A DNA stretch of 64,000 nt from Aridibaculum aurantiacum (GCF_017355875.1 NZ_JAFEWC010000001.1:1-64000); one strand, 5' to 3'. Positions 24,969 through 34,038 are shown, numbered from the stretch's first letter. The notes: generated from the sequence alone by a model not told the origin. Numbers and translations are program-made.

Positions 24969-25241
24969 CGTTTACTTACTAACCCATTAAATTCTGCCAC
25001 TAAATTACAAATATGGTTCACATTTCAAAATTAAATTTAAGCCGTGTGAATAACTTTTGAACGTCATTATTCGCACTTGTGAGGCCTATATTTCTAGGTG
25101 AAATCTCTTCTTGTTGTGCTGGTATGGCAGGTTGAGAGAGCCTGTTTCGGACATTATGACTGATTTAACAGCGGAATTATCTCCTTGTTTTCAGCCTCAA
25201 CGATTTGGTGGGTAAATTGCAAGAACAAATAAAAAACGACT

Positions 25242-25928
25242 ATGCAATCAATAATGATCATATCCCTGATTTTCGTAGGCATCAGTTTCCTGGTGTCTTC
25301 TACGTTAAAGGGAAAGTTTGCGAAATATAGCCAGCTGCCATTGCGCAACGGAATGACAGGCAAGGAGATAGCTGAAAAAATGCTTCACGAAAACGGTATT
25401 TATAATGTGCAGGTGGTATCGGTGCAAGGTTATTTAACCGATCATTACGATCCTGCAAAGAGAACAGTAAACCTTAGCCCTGAAGTGTATGCGGGGAATA
25501 GTATAGCTGCGGCTGCGGTGGCGGCACACGAATGTGGACATGCTATACAACACGCTACAGCTTACCAATGGTTACAAATGCGGAGCAAGTTGGTGCCTGT
25601 GGTGCAGTTTAGCAGCGGCATTGTTCAATGGGTATTGCTTGCAGGTATACTTATGATCAATGTATTCCCGATGCTCCTGTTGGGTGGTATTATACTTTTT
25701 GCGCTGACGACCATATTTGCTTTTGTTACGCTGCCGGTAGAATTTGATGCCAGCCGTCGTGCCCTTGCCTGGTTGAATAACACCAATGTAACATCTGGCC
25801 AGCAGCATGAGCAAGCAAAAGATGCTTTAAAATGGGCTGCAATGACATATGTTGTTGCTGCTATCGCTTCGCTTGTTATCCTAATTCAGTATGTGCTGAT
25901 CTTCCTTGGTGGAAGAAACAGGGAGTAA
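25242..25928 (+). CDS. YugP-type neutral zinc metallopeptidase, membrane-bound
   Basis: 228 residues. The zinc-binding HECGH motif (residues 96-100, in 'AAHECGHAIQHA') has the H-E-x-x-H pattern. There is an N-terminal membrane segment (about 3-20) and three further ones: near 118-140, 144-165 and at the C-terminus 205-223. 'LPVEFDASRRALAWL' is the usual downstream motif of the family. It cleaves unknown membrane or envelope substrates. It ends at a strong bidirectional terminator. Confidence 0.87.
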   Translation: MQSIMIISLIFVGISFLVSSTLKGKFAKYSQLPLRNGMTGKEIAEKMLHENGIYNVQVVSVQGYLTDHYDPAKRTVNLSPEVYAGNSIAAAAVAAHECGHAIQHATAYQWLQMRSKLVPVVQFSSGIVQWVLLAGILMINVFPMLLLGGIILFALTTIFAFVTLPVEFDASRRALAWLNNTNVTSGQQHEQAKDALKWAAMTYVVAAIASLVILIQYVLIFLGGRNRE

Positions 25929-25946
25929 TTTTATAGCTGATGATTT

Positions 25947-25975
25947 AAAAAGCCGGTAGCGATACCGGCTTTTTT
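25947..25975. terminator. Bidirectional terminator between metallopeptidase and sterol desaturase genes
   Basis: AAAAAGCCGGTA (25947-25958), loop GCGA, TACCGGCTTTTT (25963-25974) form a perfect 12-bp stem with flanking T-runs on both strands, between convergent genes. Confidence 0.88.
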
Positions 25976-26762
25976 ATTTTACCCCTGTAGTTTTTTCTTC
26001 AAACAGCGGCAAGTAGTTGGGACTTTCTGTATCCTTAAGTTTGTCCCAAAAGGTAAAATACAGACCATAGTTATACCTAAACTGCTTGTGGTGTAGCGAG
26101 TGGTGCGTAGCGCCAATTAGCCACCTGCCTAACCAATGCCTGCTGAACCCTTGCGGGTAAACTTCAATCTCGAGATGATTGATAACACTGCTAAAGGTCA
26201 TAATGGTCAATTGCAATAGCAGGACGTACACGTGCATAGGCAATACGAGAATGATCAGGGGGAGGATCAGTGACTGTAGCAGACCTTCTAATGGGTGAAA
26301 TGAAAAAGCTGTCCAGGCACTGGTAGTATTGCTGTCATGGTGCACCTTGTGCAGCAGTTTAAACACCTTTGGCCGGTGCATCCACCGGTGAAGCCAGTAG
26401 TAATAGGTCTCGTGGATTATCATGGAAGCCAGCAGGCTAACAGGCAGGTACCACCATCCAAATGCTGCTACATCCGTATAAATTTTGGTGTGTCCATTTT
26501 GCCATAGTAAAGCTGTAAAGGCGCCTGCTATTGCAAAAATGAAAGAGGTGATCATCGACCAGCGTATCTCTGCAAGAAACTGCTTGCGGTTCACAGCTTT
26601 CTTCCCAAGGTTTCTTGAATGCCATTTTTCCTTGTTCCACACATAAAACCAAAGATGAAAAAGGCCGGCAATGAGAAAGTACCTGCCTATTACTACAAGC
26701 ATAAAGAGGAGGGTAACAAACCCAAAAATCAATGGATCAGAAAGATCGGGTAGTTCAGCCAT
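25974..26762 (-). CDS. Sterol desaturase/fatty-acid hydroxylase-family membrane protein
   Basis: 262 residues. The di-iron histidine motifs are visible: 'HETYYYWLHRWMHRP', 'HKVHHDSNT' and 'THHSLHHKQ', together with four membrane segments. Such enzymes use O2 to hydroxylate or desaturate sterols, carotenoids or fatty acyl chains in the inner membrane. No carotenoid or hopanoid genes are next to it, so the substrate is open. Confidence 0.87.
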   Translation of the reverse strand: MAELPDLSDPLIFGFVTLLFMLVVIGRYFLIAGLFHLWFYVWNKEKWHSRNLGKKAVNRKQFLAEIRWSMITSFIFAIAGAFTALLWQNGHTKIYTDVAAFGWWYLPVSLLASMIIHETYYYWLHRWMHRPKVFKLLHKVHHDSNTTSAWTAFSFHPLEGLLQSLILPLIILVLPMHVYVLLLQLTIMTFSSVINHLEIEVYPQGFSRHWLGRWLIGATHHSLHHKQFRYNYGLYFTFWDKLKDTESPNYLPLFEEKTTGVK

Positions 26763-26810
26763 AAATTTAATTAACCTGTTCTGAAGGTATTTTGTTTGGG
26801 GGCTAAAACA

Positions 26811-26833
26811 AAAATACCCGGCTTAAAACCGGG
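26811..26833 (-). terminator. Terminator of the RNase G gene
   Basis: On the minus strand CCCGG and CCGGG form a short stem around a 7-nt loop, followed by TATTTTTGTTTT. It lies just past the RNase G stop codon. Confidence 0.7.
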
Positions 26834-26839
26834 CATTTC

Positions 26840-28393
26840 TTAAAATTTTATTTCTTCCTCATTGTGATCGTAAAAATGGAACTCTGTAAGATGGTATGTA
26901 TTGTTCGGCAATACCTTGATCTTGGTCTTATACTTCCTGTTCCACTTATGGCGGATGGAATTAAAGAACCATCCTTTGGTAAGATGCGAATGGAGGATTG
27001 GATGGACATGAAGAGCAAGGTTCTTATGCTGGTGTGTCACCAGGTACAACAGTTTCTTTTCTATCTCATCTTCTAATAAGAGGGATGAAGCTATTTTACC
27101 TGTACCATTACATGCCGGGCAAAGTTCAGAGGTATTGATGTTCACCTCCGGGCGCATTCTCTGCCGGGTGATCTGCATCAATCCAAACTTAGAAATTGGC
27201 AGCACAGCATGCTTTGCTCTGTCTGGACGCATAAAACCGTCCATGGCATCCTGCAACTTTTTTTTGTTGTCAGGAAGCTTCATGTCAATGAAATCGACCA
27301 CTATTATTCCGCCGATATCTCGAAGCCTGAGTTGGCGTGCTATTTCTTCAGCCGCTTCCAGGTTTGTTTGCAGCGCATTTTCTTCCTGGTTGTTGCTTAC
27401 GCTTTTGTACCCACTGTTTACATCAATTACGTGCAAAGCTTCGGTGTGTTCTATTATCAGGTAGGCACCACTATTCAGGTTTACTGTTTTACCAAATGCA
27501 CTTTTCACCTGTTTTGTTACACCGTAATTATCAAAAATTGCTGTGCCATTGTGGTAGTAGGTAACAATGTCTGCTTTCTCCGGTGCTATTTTCTGAATGT
27601 AGTTCCGGGTTTCTGCATACACAGTTTTATCATTAACCACTATTCGGTTAAAATCTTCGGTAAGCAGATCACGCAGCATACTGGTAGCTTTTGTCTGCTC
27701 ACTTAGTATACGGGTAGGAGCAACAGCACCACGCAGGTTCTTCTGTATGCTCTTCCAAGTGTTTATCAGTGTAGTAAGATCTTCGTGAAGTTCAGCAGTA
27801 TTCTTGCCTTCGGCGGCGGTGCGTACTATCACACCATAATTTTTCTGCTTGATGGCTTCTACAATCTTCTGCAGGCGCTTTCGCTCGTCGCTACTATGTA
27901 TTTTTTTAGAAACAGCAACTATATCATTGAATGGAGTAAGTACAACAAAACGACCAGGTAGAGATATCTCGCAGCTTAAACGTGGTCCTTTGGCAGCAAT
28001 TGGCTCTTTTAGAATTTGAACCAATACGTTTGGCTTGCCACCCAGTACTTCATTTATTTTACCGGTTTTTATAATCTCCGGTTCCACTTCGAACTTACTG
28101 AAGTCAAAACCACCTTCGCTCTTATCGTTCATCGCGTATTGCGTGAACTTCAAAATAGAACGGGCATATGGGCTGAGATCGGTATAGTGAAGAAAGGCAT
28201 CCTTTTCGAAACCAACATCTATGAAGGCAGCATTTAAACCGGGAATAAGTTTTTTCACCTTACCCAGGTACAAGTCGCCAACACCAAAAGTGGCATCTGT
28301 TAGCTCATTGTGTAGCTCTACAAGCTTTTTATCTTCAAGTAAAGCTATTTCCACCCCTTGTGGGGTAGAGTTTATAATTAATTCTTTGTTCAA
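26840..28393 (-). CDS. rng: Ribonuclease E/G
   Basis: 517 residues. An S1 RNA-binding domain (about residues 35-125, 'LYLGKVKKLIPGLNAAFIDVGFEKDAFLHYTDL') precedes the RNase E/G catalytic core with 'HVIDVNSG' and 'GIIVVDFIDMK' carrying the magnesium-binding aspartates, and the zinc-link 'CPACNGTGKI'. It makes single-strand endonucleolytic cuts in rRNA precursors and mRNA. The long C-terminal scaffold of enterobacterial RNase E is missing, normal for RNase G types. It ends at a terminator and is preceded by the small basic protein gene. Confidence 0.93.
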   Translation of the reverse strand: MNKELIINSTPQGVEIALLEDKKLVELHNELTDATFGVGDLYLGKVKKLIPGLNAAFIDVGFEKDAFLHYTDLSPYARSILKFTQYAMNDKSEGGFDFSKFEVEPEIIKTGKINEVLGGKPNVLVQILKEPIAAKGPRLSCEISLPGRFVVLTPFNDIVAVSKKIHSSDERKRLQKIVEAIKQKNYGVIVRTAAEGKNTAELHEDLTTLINTWKSIQKNLRGAVAPTRILSEQTKATSMLRDLLTEDFNRIVVNDKTVYAETRNYIQKIAPEKADIVTYYHNGTAIFDNYGVTKQVKSAFGKTVNLNSGAYLIIEHTEALHVIDVNSGYKSVSNNQEENALQTNLEAAEEIARQLRLRDIGGIIVVDFIDMKLPDNKKKLQDAMDGFMRPDRAKHAVLPISKFGLMQITRQRMRPEVNINTSELCPACNGTGKIASSLLLEDEIEKKLLYLVTHQHKNLALHVHPILHSHLTKGWFFNSIRHKWNRKYKTKIKVLPNNTYHLTEFHFYDHNEEEIKF

Positions 28394-28557
28394 AACGCAA
28401 CTTTTAAAAATTCACACACTGCTCCCGCAAAGGAGCAAATCCTTCTTCTCGTGTTGTTCCAACACAGAGGTATCCTGCCACTTTTAATTGAGATTGATAA
28501 GGAAAAGGTAAAAGTTGCAAAACAAGATGGTTGGTAAGACCAGTAGAAAGTAACAAA

Positions 28558-28586
28558 TGCCGGAGATCAAGGTATAATCTCCGGCA
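28558..28586 (-). terminator. Terminator-like stem after the small basic protein gene
   Basis: A perfect 10-bp stem (28558-28567 with 28577-28586, loop 9 nt). On the minus strand it lies about 30 nt after the stop at 28619. The T-run is weak. Confidence 0.55.
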
Positions 28587-28618
28587 TAAGGAAATGACAG
28601 GATCAGAAAAAGAAAAGA

Positions 28619-28711
28619 TTACTTTCTCTTCTTATGACGATTTTTTCTTAGTCTCTTTTTACGCTTGTGCGTAGCAATTTTATGACGCTTTCTTTTCTTT
28701 CCGCAAGGCAT
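28619..28711 (-). CDS. Small basic AURKAIP1/COX24-domain protein (mS38-like)
   Basis: 30 residues, too short for routine gene calls. The sequence starts MPCGKKRKRHKIATHKRKKR and continues with Arg, Lys and His, with no acidic residues. It belongs to the small AURKAIP1/COX24-type proteins found throughout Bacteroidota, related to the mitochondrial small-subunit protein mS38. A ribosome-bound role, binding rRNA, is expected from this likeness (inference). It sits between the TPR and RNase G genes, with a terminator-like stem behind it. Confidence 0.85.
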   Translation of the reverse strand: MPCGKKRKRHKIATHKRKKRLRKNRHKKRK

Positions 28712-28742
28712 GTTCTAATTTATTTAAAATATAAAAAAACGG

Positions 28743-29585
28743 TTATTTCAATGTCTTTATCCTCTGTTCAAGTTCTTTCTTCACTTCAGGATTTGGAATT
28801 TTATCCTTGATATAGGTATACCACTTAATGGCATTTGCTTTATCTCCTTTCCTGTCGTACGATTCTGCAAGGTTGATGGCGGCTTCCAGGTTATCCGGCT
28901 CGTTGGCCATTACTATTGTAAATCTTTCAATAGCCCTATCATACTGTCCACTTCGTACACCACCCAATCCCAGTATTAGCTGCGCATACATATTATCCGG
29001 GTCCCTTTCAGCAATAGCTCTGATGGGTCCAATACCCTCCATTGGATTGTTGGAGATGTGTCCGAAAATATAACATGCACCTAAGCCAATTCTGCTGCTA
29101 TCATTAGCAGGATTGAGTTGTAACGCTTGCTCAAAAAGAACTTTCGCATTGCTTGCCAACCATGTTTGCATAGCTGGTTCGCTCTCTGTTTTTAGGTTGT
29201 TTAAAAACAAATGGGCAGCAAAGGTGAGGGATTTTTCAGAATTTTCCAACTTGGCCGCTTCAGCGGTATAATGTGCATATGGTTCAAAAAGGCGGGCAGT
29301 ATCGCCCCAGAAGGCTGCAAGTTGTTGATATGCCTTAAGTTGTTGATTTTTTACGTCGCCGCGTACTACTGAATTTTCTAAGGCTGTAACACGTTGGATC
29401 TGGTCCATATTCAGCCTTTCTTTGGCATGTTTCAGTAGATCATCTATATCTACAGCTTTTTCTGTATGTGGCGTATTTTCAGCTACTGTGGCTACTTTTT
29501 TAGCAGGAACAGTATTGCCAAACAAGAAGAGTAACACTGTGGCAATAGCACCAAAAGTTACCAGTAGGATTTGCTGTCTTTTCAC
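28743..29585 (-). CDS. Tetratricopeptide-repeat protein, membrane-anchored
   Basis: 280 residues. One N-terminal membrane segment (about 5-22) is followed by a periplasmic part with an Ala/Leu-rich array of TPR helices, most clearly 'NMYAQLILGLGGVRSGQYDRAIERF' split over two repeats and 'LEAAINLAESYDRKGDKANAIKWY'. TPRs mediate protein-protein contacts; the partner is not known. A perfect -7 box is 21 nt upstream of the ATG. The neighbouring HU gene is on the same strand, 101 bp away. Confidence 0.8.
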   Translation of the reverse strand: MKRQQILLVTFGAIATVLLFLFGNTVPAKKVATVAENTPHTEKAVDIDDLLKHAKERLNMDQIQRVTALENSVVRGDVKNQQLKAYQQLAAFWGDTARLFEPYAHYTAEAAKLENSEKSLTFAAHLFLNNLKTESEPAMQTWLASNAKVLFEQALQLNPANDSSRIGLGACYIFGHISNNPMEGIGPIRAIAERDPDNMYAQLILGLGGVRSGQYDRAIERFTIVMANEPDNLEAAINLAESYDRKGDKANAIKWYTYIKDKIPNPEVKKELEQRIKTLK

Positions 29586-29606
29586 GAAAGGCTTTTAATT
29601 TGGCGG

Positions 29607-29614
29607 CAAAAGTA
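29607..29614 (-). promoter_or_regulatory. -7 promoter box of the TPR gene
   Basis: The minus strand reads TACTTTTG, a perfect TAnnTTTG, with 21 nt to the ATG at 29585. Confidence 0.5.
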
Positions 29615-29686
29615 TACTAAATGCCTTTCATTCTGGTAAAGCTATACGTTAAAAGCAGCTGATGGCTTAAACTAAAAAAGGAAGTT

Positions 29687-29980
29687 TTAGGCTTCCTCTT
29701 TTCTTTTATTTTTTACCTCGCTTACAAATTCCTTTGCCGGTTTAAAGGCAGGAATGAAATGCTCCGGTATTTCTACGGCAACATTTCGCTTGATGTTTCT
29801 ACCAATTTTGGCTGCGCGTTTTTTAGTTATAAAACTTCCAAAACCCCGGATGTAGATGTTTTCCCCGTTGGCCAAGCTTTCTTTCACCTCCTTGAACATT
29901 GTTTCTAATGTTACCAGTACATCCACTTTTGGAATGCCGGTCTTTTCAGAAATTTGATTTATCAGATCTGACTTTCTCAT
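29687..29980 (-). CDS. HU/IHF-family DNA-binding protein
   Basis: 97 residues. The HU fold is clear: 'MRKSDLINQISEKTGIP' helix pair, 'YIRGFGSFITKKRAAKIGRN' beta-arm base and 'IPEHFIPAFKPAKEF' at the arm tip and end. It bends and packs DNA, shaping the nucleoid. It lies next to mutY in divergent orientation, the usual order in Bacteroidota. The 202-bp spacer between them is AT-rich and holds both promoters, but no clear -7 box could be placed. Confidence 0.92.
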   Translation of the reverse strand: MRKSDLINQISEKTGIPKVDVLVTLETMFKEVKESLANGENIYIRGFGSFITKKRAAKIGRNIKRNVAVEIPEHFIPAFKPAKEFVSEVKNKRKEEA

Positions 29981-30182
29981 TGGGTTTTTGTTTTTCTTTT
30001 TTTAGCAGCTTTGCCTGGGTTTTCTTTCTTCTATCCAGGAATTTCTGCTTTAATATTTAGAACCCTTATTAATAGCATTACACATCAAAAATAAAAATAA
30101 AAGATGTAGCTGCGCACTGTAAATCAAATAGTTATTTGACTTATATAATTATTAGCTGATGCATAAACATCTTTTATAGCCT

Positions 30183-31280
30183 ATGAAAAACCTGCACATG
30201 AATAAGCCTTATTTCCAGAACGAATTCATATACAAACTTCTAGACTGGCATGATTCTGAAAATAAAAGAACCATGCCATGGAAGGGTGAAAAAGACCCTT
30301 ATAAAATTTGGCTAAGCGAGATTATTCTTCAGCAAACGCGTGTTGCACAAGGTCTTGCATACTACGAAAGATTTGTATCTGCGTTTCCTACCATACAAGC
30401 CTTAGCCAGTGCCCCTGATACGGAGGTTTATAAACTATGGGAGGGTTTAGGTTATTATTCCCGGTGCAGGAACTTAATAGCTACTGCCAGAGAGGTGGCT
30501 GCTCAAGGTCATTTTCCATCTTCTTACGAAACACTTTTACAATTAAAAGGAGTTGGACCATATACCGCCGCCGCCATTGCTTCGTTTGCTTTTGGCTTAC
30601 CGCATGCCGTTGTGGATGGTAATGTGTACCGGGTGCTGTCAAGATACTTTGGGGAAAGTGTACCTATAGACTCCACAAAAGGAAAGCAGCTCTTCAATGA
30701 GTTGGCTACTAAACTTTTATACCAACCCGAACCGGCCAAGTATAACCAAGCTATCATGGATTTCGGAGCTATCGTATGTACGCCTCAACAGCCAGCTTGC
30801 GAAGCTTGTCCTTTGCAATACAGGTGTATCGCCTATCAAAAAGGAAAGGTTGACCTGCTGCCTGTAAAAGAAAAGGTGATGGTAATAAAGCATCGCTGGT
30901 TTTACTACTTTGTTTTTTTATACCAGGGGCACGTAATGGTGCGCCAAAGGTTGGGTAAAGACATCTGGCAAAACCTCCATGAGTTCTACTTGATTGAATC
31001 TTCAAAAAGGCAACAATTGACCAGACCGCAGGTTATAAAGCTATTACATCAAATTGAAATAAAAGATTTCTCGTTACTTGAAATAATACAGGAACATAAG
31101 CAACAACTAACCCATCAATCACTTGTAATACAGCTTGCGATAGTGCGAGTGCATGAACATCCAAAGACGCTAAATGAGTTTTCGTTAATAGACCCGGGTA
31201 AGATGGATGACATAGCTTTTCCAAAAACCTTAAAAGCCTTTGTTCCTCATATACAATCACTGGTTCAATCTGCTGGTTAG
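30183..31280 (+). CDS. mutY: A/G-specific adenine glycosylase
   Basis: 365 residues. It removes adenine mispaired with 8-oxoguanine. The catalytic Glu46 lies in 'SEIILQQTRV', the helix-hairpin-helix is 'LKGVGPYTAAAIASFAFG' with the catalytic Asp145 in 'AVVDGNVYRV', and the 4Fe-4S cluster is bound by C199-x6-C206-x2-C209-x5-C215. The NUDIX-like C-terminal domain for 8-oxoG recognition begins around residue 240. An ATG at 30198 is an alternative start. The gene heads a cluster with ssb, gldE and gldD. Confidence 0.95.
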   Translation: MKNLHMNKPYFQNEFIYKLLDWHDSENKRTMPWKGEKDPYKIWLSEIILQQTRVAQGLAYYERFVSAFPTIQALASAPDTEVYKLWEGLGYYSRCRNLIATAREVAAQGHFPSSYETLLQLKGVGPYTAAAIASFAFGLPHAVVDGNVYRVLSRYFGESVPIDSTKGKQLFNELATKLLYQPEPAKYNQAIMDFGAIVCTPQQPACEACPLQYRCIAYQKGKVDLLPVKEKVMVIKHRWFYYFVFLYQGHVMVRQRLGKDIWQNLHEFYLIESSKRQQLTRPQVIKLLHQIEIKDFSLLEIIQEHKQQLTHQSLVIQLAIVRVHEHPKTLNEFSLIDPGKMDDIAFPKTLKAFVPHIQSLVQSAG

Positions 31281-31442
31281 AAATGAAAAATTGCATGGAC
31301 GAAGACGCATGATGTACACTTGTTTTGATTCATATATTAGAAAAAGAACAATTTTTTTTTTCACCTTGAATTGTGTCGCAAAAACAATTAATTTTAAAAG
31401 GCTAACCTATCATCAGGCGATTAATCATTAAATAAGATCATC

Positions 31443-31880
31443 ATGAGAGGTGTAAACAGAGTAATGCTAATTGGCAATCTTGGTAAAGATCCGGACGTAC
31501 AATACCTGGAAGGAAACATTGGTGTAGCAAAATTTAGTTTAGCAACTACGGAGACCTATAAGGATCGTGGGGGCAAGCTTGTTTCGCAAACAGAATGGCA
31601 TACTGTAGTGCTATGGCGCGGACTTGCAGAACTTGCCCAGAAATACTTACACAAAGGAAGCCTTGTTTACATAGAAGGTAGATTAAGAACCCGCAGTTGG
31701 GAGGATAAAGAAGGAAATAAAAAATTTGCTACAGAGGTTGTTGGTGACAACCTGATAATGCTGGATAAGCGCGGCGAAGGCCATGGTTTACATAACATTG
31801 CACATCACGATACTCTAGAAGGTATGACCAGTGCAGACATGCCACCCATAGGTGAACCTTCGGAAGATCTTCCTTTTTAA
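31443..31880 (+). CDS. ssb: Single-stranded DNA-binding protein
   Basis: 145 residues. The OB fold opens with 'MRGVNRVMLIGNLGKDPDVQY' and contains 'TEWHTVVLWRGLAELAQKYLHKG', and the acidic C-terminal tip is 'PSEDLPF', which recruits replication and repair partners. The linker is short. It binds single-stranded DNA in replication and recombination. It sits between mutY and gldE, the conserved Bacteroidota order. The 162-bp upstream spacer has an A/T-rich run (T10 near 31350). Confidence 0.94.
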   Translation: MRGVNRVMLIGNLGKDPDVQYLEGNIGVAKFSLATTETYKDRGGKLVSQTEWHTVVLWRGLAELAQKYLHKGSLVYIEGRLRTRSWEDKEGNKKFATEVVGDNLIMLDKRGEGHGLHNIAHHDTLEGMTSADMPPIGEPSEDLPF

Positions 31881-31893
31881 GTGAACCCATTTA

Positions 31894-31901
31894 TATATTT
31901 G
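31894..31901 (+). promoter_or_regulatory. -7 promoter box of the gldE-gldD unit
   Basis: TATATTTG is a perfect TAnnTTTG match, 55 nt before the gldE start and after the ssb stop, so gldE-gldD can be transcribed apart from ssb. Confidence 0.5.
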
Positions 31902-31956
31902 TGTACAAAAACATGCTGGCAAACTTTTTAAGCGCCAGTTATTATTCATCAAAAAC

Positions 31957-33309
31957 TTGATTTTGGATCATCACTCGGTACTTATTTATAAATTTCTTCC
32001 TGCTTATTTTGCTGCCATCACCCCCCAGGCTACTACTATTTTAATATTCCTGCTACTGTTTTTCCTGGTGATCTCGTTTTTTGTTTCAGGAGCTGAGGTT
32101 GCATTTTTTTCGCTTACATACAAAGATGTAAATATGCTGAAGACCAAGCAGCAACGTTCGTACAAACGAATAGTTGACCTGCTTGAACAGCCTAAAACAT
32201 TGCTGGCTTCATTGCTGATAGCTAATAGCTTTGTCAACATTGCTATTATCATCATCTCCAACTTTGTGATAGATGAAATGATACCGCTCAACAACCAGTT
32301 ATGGTGGGTTGAGTTTTTGATCAAAGTAGTTACAGTTACTTTTCTATTGGTGCTTTTTGGTGAAGTAATGCCTAAAGTAATGGCTACTCAAAATAATATC
32401 AGGTTTGCAAAAGATGCCGGGCCGTTAGTTGAAACCATCTCTTACCTTTTCAGAGGTTTTAGTAAACGACTCGTCTTTACCTCCGATTTTATAGAGCGTA
32501 AACTAGCAAAGAAATCCAGCTCATCTTATAGCCTAGAAGAACTTGATCATGCAATTGATATTACTTCCGAAACGGAAGCATCAGCCAAGGAAAAGAACAT
32601 TTTGAAAGGGATTGTGAAGTTTGGTAATATTTCAGCCAAGCAAGTTATGAAAGCGCGGCTGGATGTTAGCGGTCTTGAATATGACACCACATTTGGCGAC
32701 CTGGTGAAAAAGGTGGAAGAGCTGCACTATAGCAGGTTACCGGTTTTCAAGGAAGATATGGATGAAGTGGTTGGTATGATTCATACGAAAGATCTACTTC
32801 CTTTTTTAGATAAGCCCGATGACTTTGACTGGCACCCGATCATGCGTCCTCCTTACTTTATCCATGAGCAAAAAATGATAGAAGACCTGCTGAAGGACTT
32901 CCAGACCAAGCGAATACATTTTGCTATAGTGGTAGATGAATTTGGCGGCACCAGCGGTATCGTTACACTGGAAGATATCATGGAAGAGATCATTGGTGAC
33001 ATAAAAGATGAATTTGATGAAGAGGACATTGCTCACGTTAAAATAGATGAACACAATTACATCTTTGAAGGCAAGACAATGATCAACGATGTCTGCAGGC
33101 TGATGGAACTGCCATCGGAAACTTTTGATGAAGTGCGCGGAGAAAGTGAATCGCTGGCAGGACTGGTATTAGAACTTGCAGGTGATATTCCGCACCGTGA
33201 CCAGGTAATCACTTCAGGCGATTTTCTATTTACCGTAATGGAAGTGGAGAAAAATCGTTTGCAAAAAATTAAGGTCACCATTCAGCAACAAGCACCTGAG
33301 GAAGTGTAG
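31957..33309 (+). CDS. gldE: Gliding motility-associated membrane protein GldE
   Basis: 450 residues with a probable TTG start. Four membrane segments in the DUF21 part (residues about 20-160) are followed by a pair of CBS domains ('HYSRLPVFKEDMDEVVGMIHTKDLLPFL' and 'IHFAIVVDEFGGTSGIVTLEDIMEEIIGDI') and a C-terminal CorC/HlyC domain ('LAGLVLELAGDIP'). The architecture is that of CNNM/HlyC transporters; GldE is the gliding-associated branch and its gene is next to gldD. The CBS pair likely binds adenine nucleotides or magnesium. Gliding depends on it in flavobacteria. Confidence 0.9.
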   Translation: MILDHHSVLIYKFLPAYFAAITPQATTILIFLLLFFLVISFFVSGAEVAFFSLTYKDVNMLKTKQQRSYKRIVDLLEQPKTLLASLLIANSFVNIAIIIISNFVIDEMIPLNNQLWWVEFLIKVVTVTFLLVLFGEVMPKVMATQNNIRFAKDAGPLVETISYLFRGFSKRLVFTSDFIERKLAKKSSSSYSLEELDHAIDITSETEASAKEKNILKGIVKFGNISAKQVMKARLDVSGLEYDTTFGDLVKKVEELHYSRLPVFKEDMDEVVGMIHTKDLLPFLDKPDDFDWHPIMRPPYFIHEQKMIEDLLKDFQTKRIHFAIVVDEFGGTSGIVTLEDIMEEIIGDIKDEFDEEDIAHVKIDEHNYIFEGKTMINDVCRLMELPSETFDEVRGESESLAGLVLELAGDIPHRDQVITSGDFLFTVMEVEKNRLQKIKVTIQQQAPEEV

Positions 33310-33318
33310 TTTTGAAAG

Positions 33319-33942
33319 ATGAAGTTTTACATGCGTTCTCTTTTGTTCTTGTCCAATATGTTCAAACTTATTCTTGTTATCCTTATTCTCGGTTGCACCA
33401 TTTCAGCATGTAACAGCGATTACACAGCAAAGCCTAAAGGATATTTTAAAATAAATTTTCCTGAAAAGAAATACCAGCTATTCGATCAGCCGGGCTACCC
33501 GTACCAGTTTGAATATCCGGTGTATGCCAACATTGTAAAAGATACCAGCTTCTTTGGAGAGGCTACTGAAAACCCGTGGTGGATAAATGTAGACTACCCG
33601 CAGTTCAACGGCAAGGTGCATATTAGCTATAAGGAAATTGGTAAGAATAACTTCGACAAGTTGGTTACCGATGCTTACACCATGACCAATAAGCATACGC
33701 TTAAAGCCTACAGCATCAATGATTCCCTCATCACTACGCCCAATGAAGTGCATGGTGTTTATTTTAAGGTAGGGGGTAATGTAGCTACAGGCAACCAGTT
33801 TTTCCTCACTGACTCTACCAGGCATTTTTTGCGCGGGGCATTGTATTTCGATGCTACGCCCAACGAAGATTCGTTACTGGTGGTAAATCGTTTTCTGCAG
33901 GAAGATCTGAAGCACATGATCAATACTTTCAAATGGAAGTAA
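33319..33942 (+). CDS. gldD: Gliding motility lipoprotein GldD
   Basis: 207 residues. The signal ends in 'TISACNSDY', placing the lipidated Cys at about residue 31; an internal start shortens the n-region. The mature part begins with the GldD pattern 'YTAKPKGYFKINFPEKKYQ' and contains 'NPWWINVDYPQFNGKVHISYK'. GldD is needed for gliding and T9SS-dependent secretion in flavobacteria and is encoded behind gldE, as here (9 bp). Its exact role in the motor is not known. Confidence 0.92.
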   Translation: MKFYMRSLLFLSNMFKLILVILILGCTISACNSDYTAKPKGYFKINFPEKKYQLFDQPGYPYQFEYPVYANIVKDTSFFGEATENPWWINVDYPQFNGKVHISYKEIGKNNFDKLVTDAYTMTNKHTLKAYSINDSLITTPNEVHGVYFKVGGNVATGNQFFLTDSTRHFLRGALYFDATPNEDSLLVVNRFLQEDLKHMINTFKWK

Positions 33943-34013
33943 ACCAACAATGTAGCTCAACTGGCTTTAGTTTCGTTTTCTACTGATGTTTATTCTACCG
34001 CTTATTTAAAAAC

Positions 34014-34021
34014 TATCTTCG
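34014..34021 (+). promoter_or_regulatory. -7 promoter box of the DUF3109 gene
   Basis: TATCTTCG (one change from TAnnTTTG) lies 17 nt before the ATG at 34039. Confidence 0.45.
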
Positions 34022-34038
34022 CCGCAAGAAATTATACT

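Larger units (their letters stand above)
24838..25241. other. 404-bp gene-free region between divergent radA and metallopeptidase
   Basis: No coding frame is supported. It contains two hairpins: a 9-bp stem at 24947-24968 followed on the minus strand by a T-rich run, and a 10-pair stem at 25044-25053 with 25067-25076. Nothing on the minus strand upstream of the first needs a terminator, so a small RNA or an attenuator before radA is possible. Confidence 0.45.
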
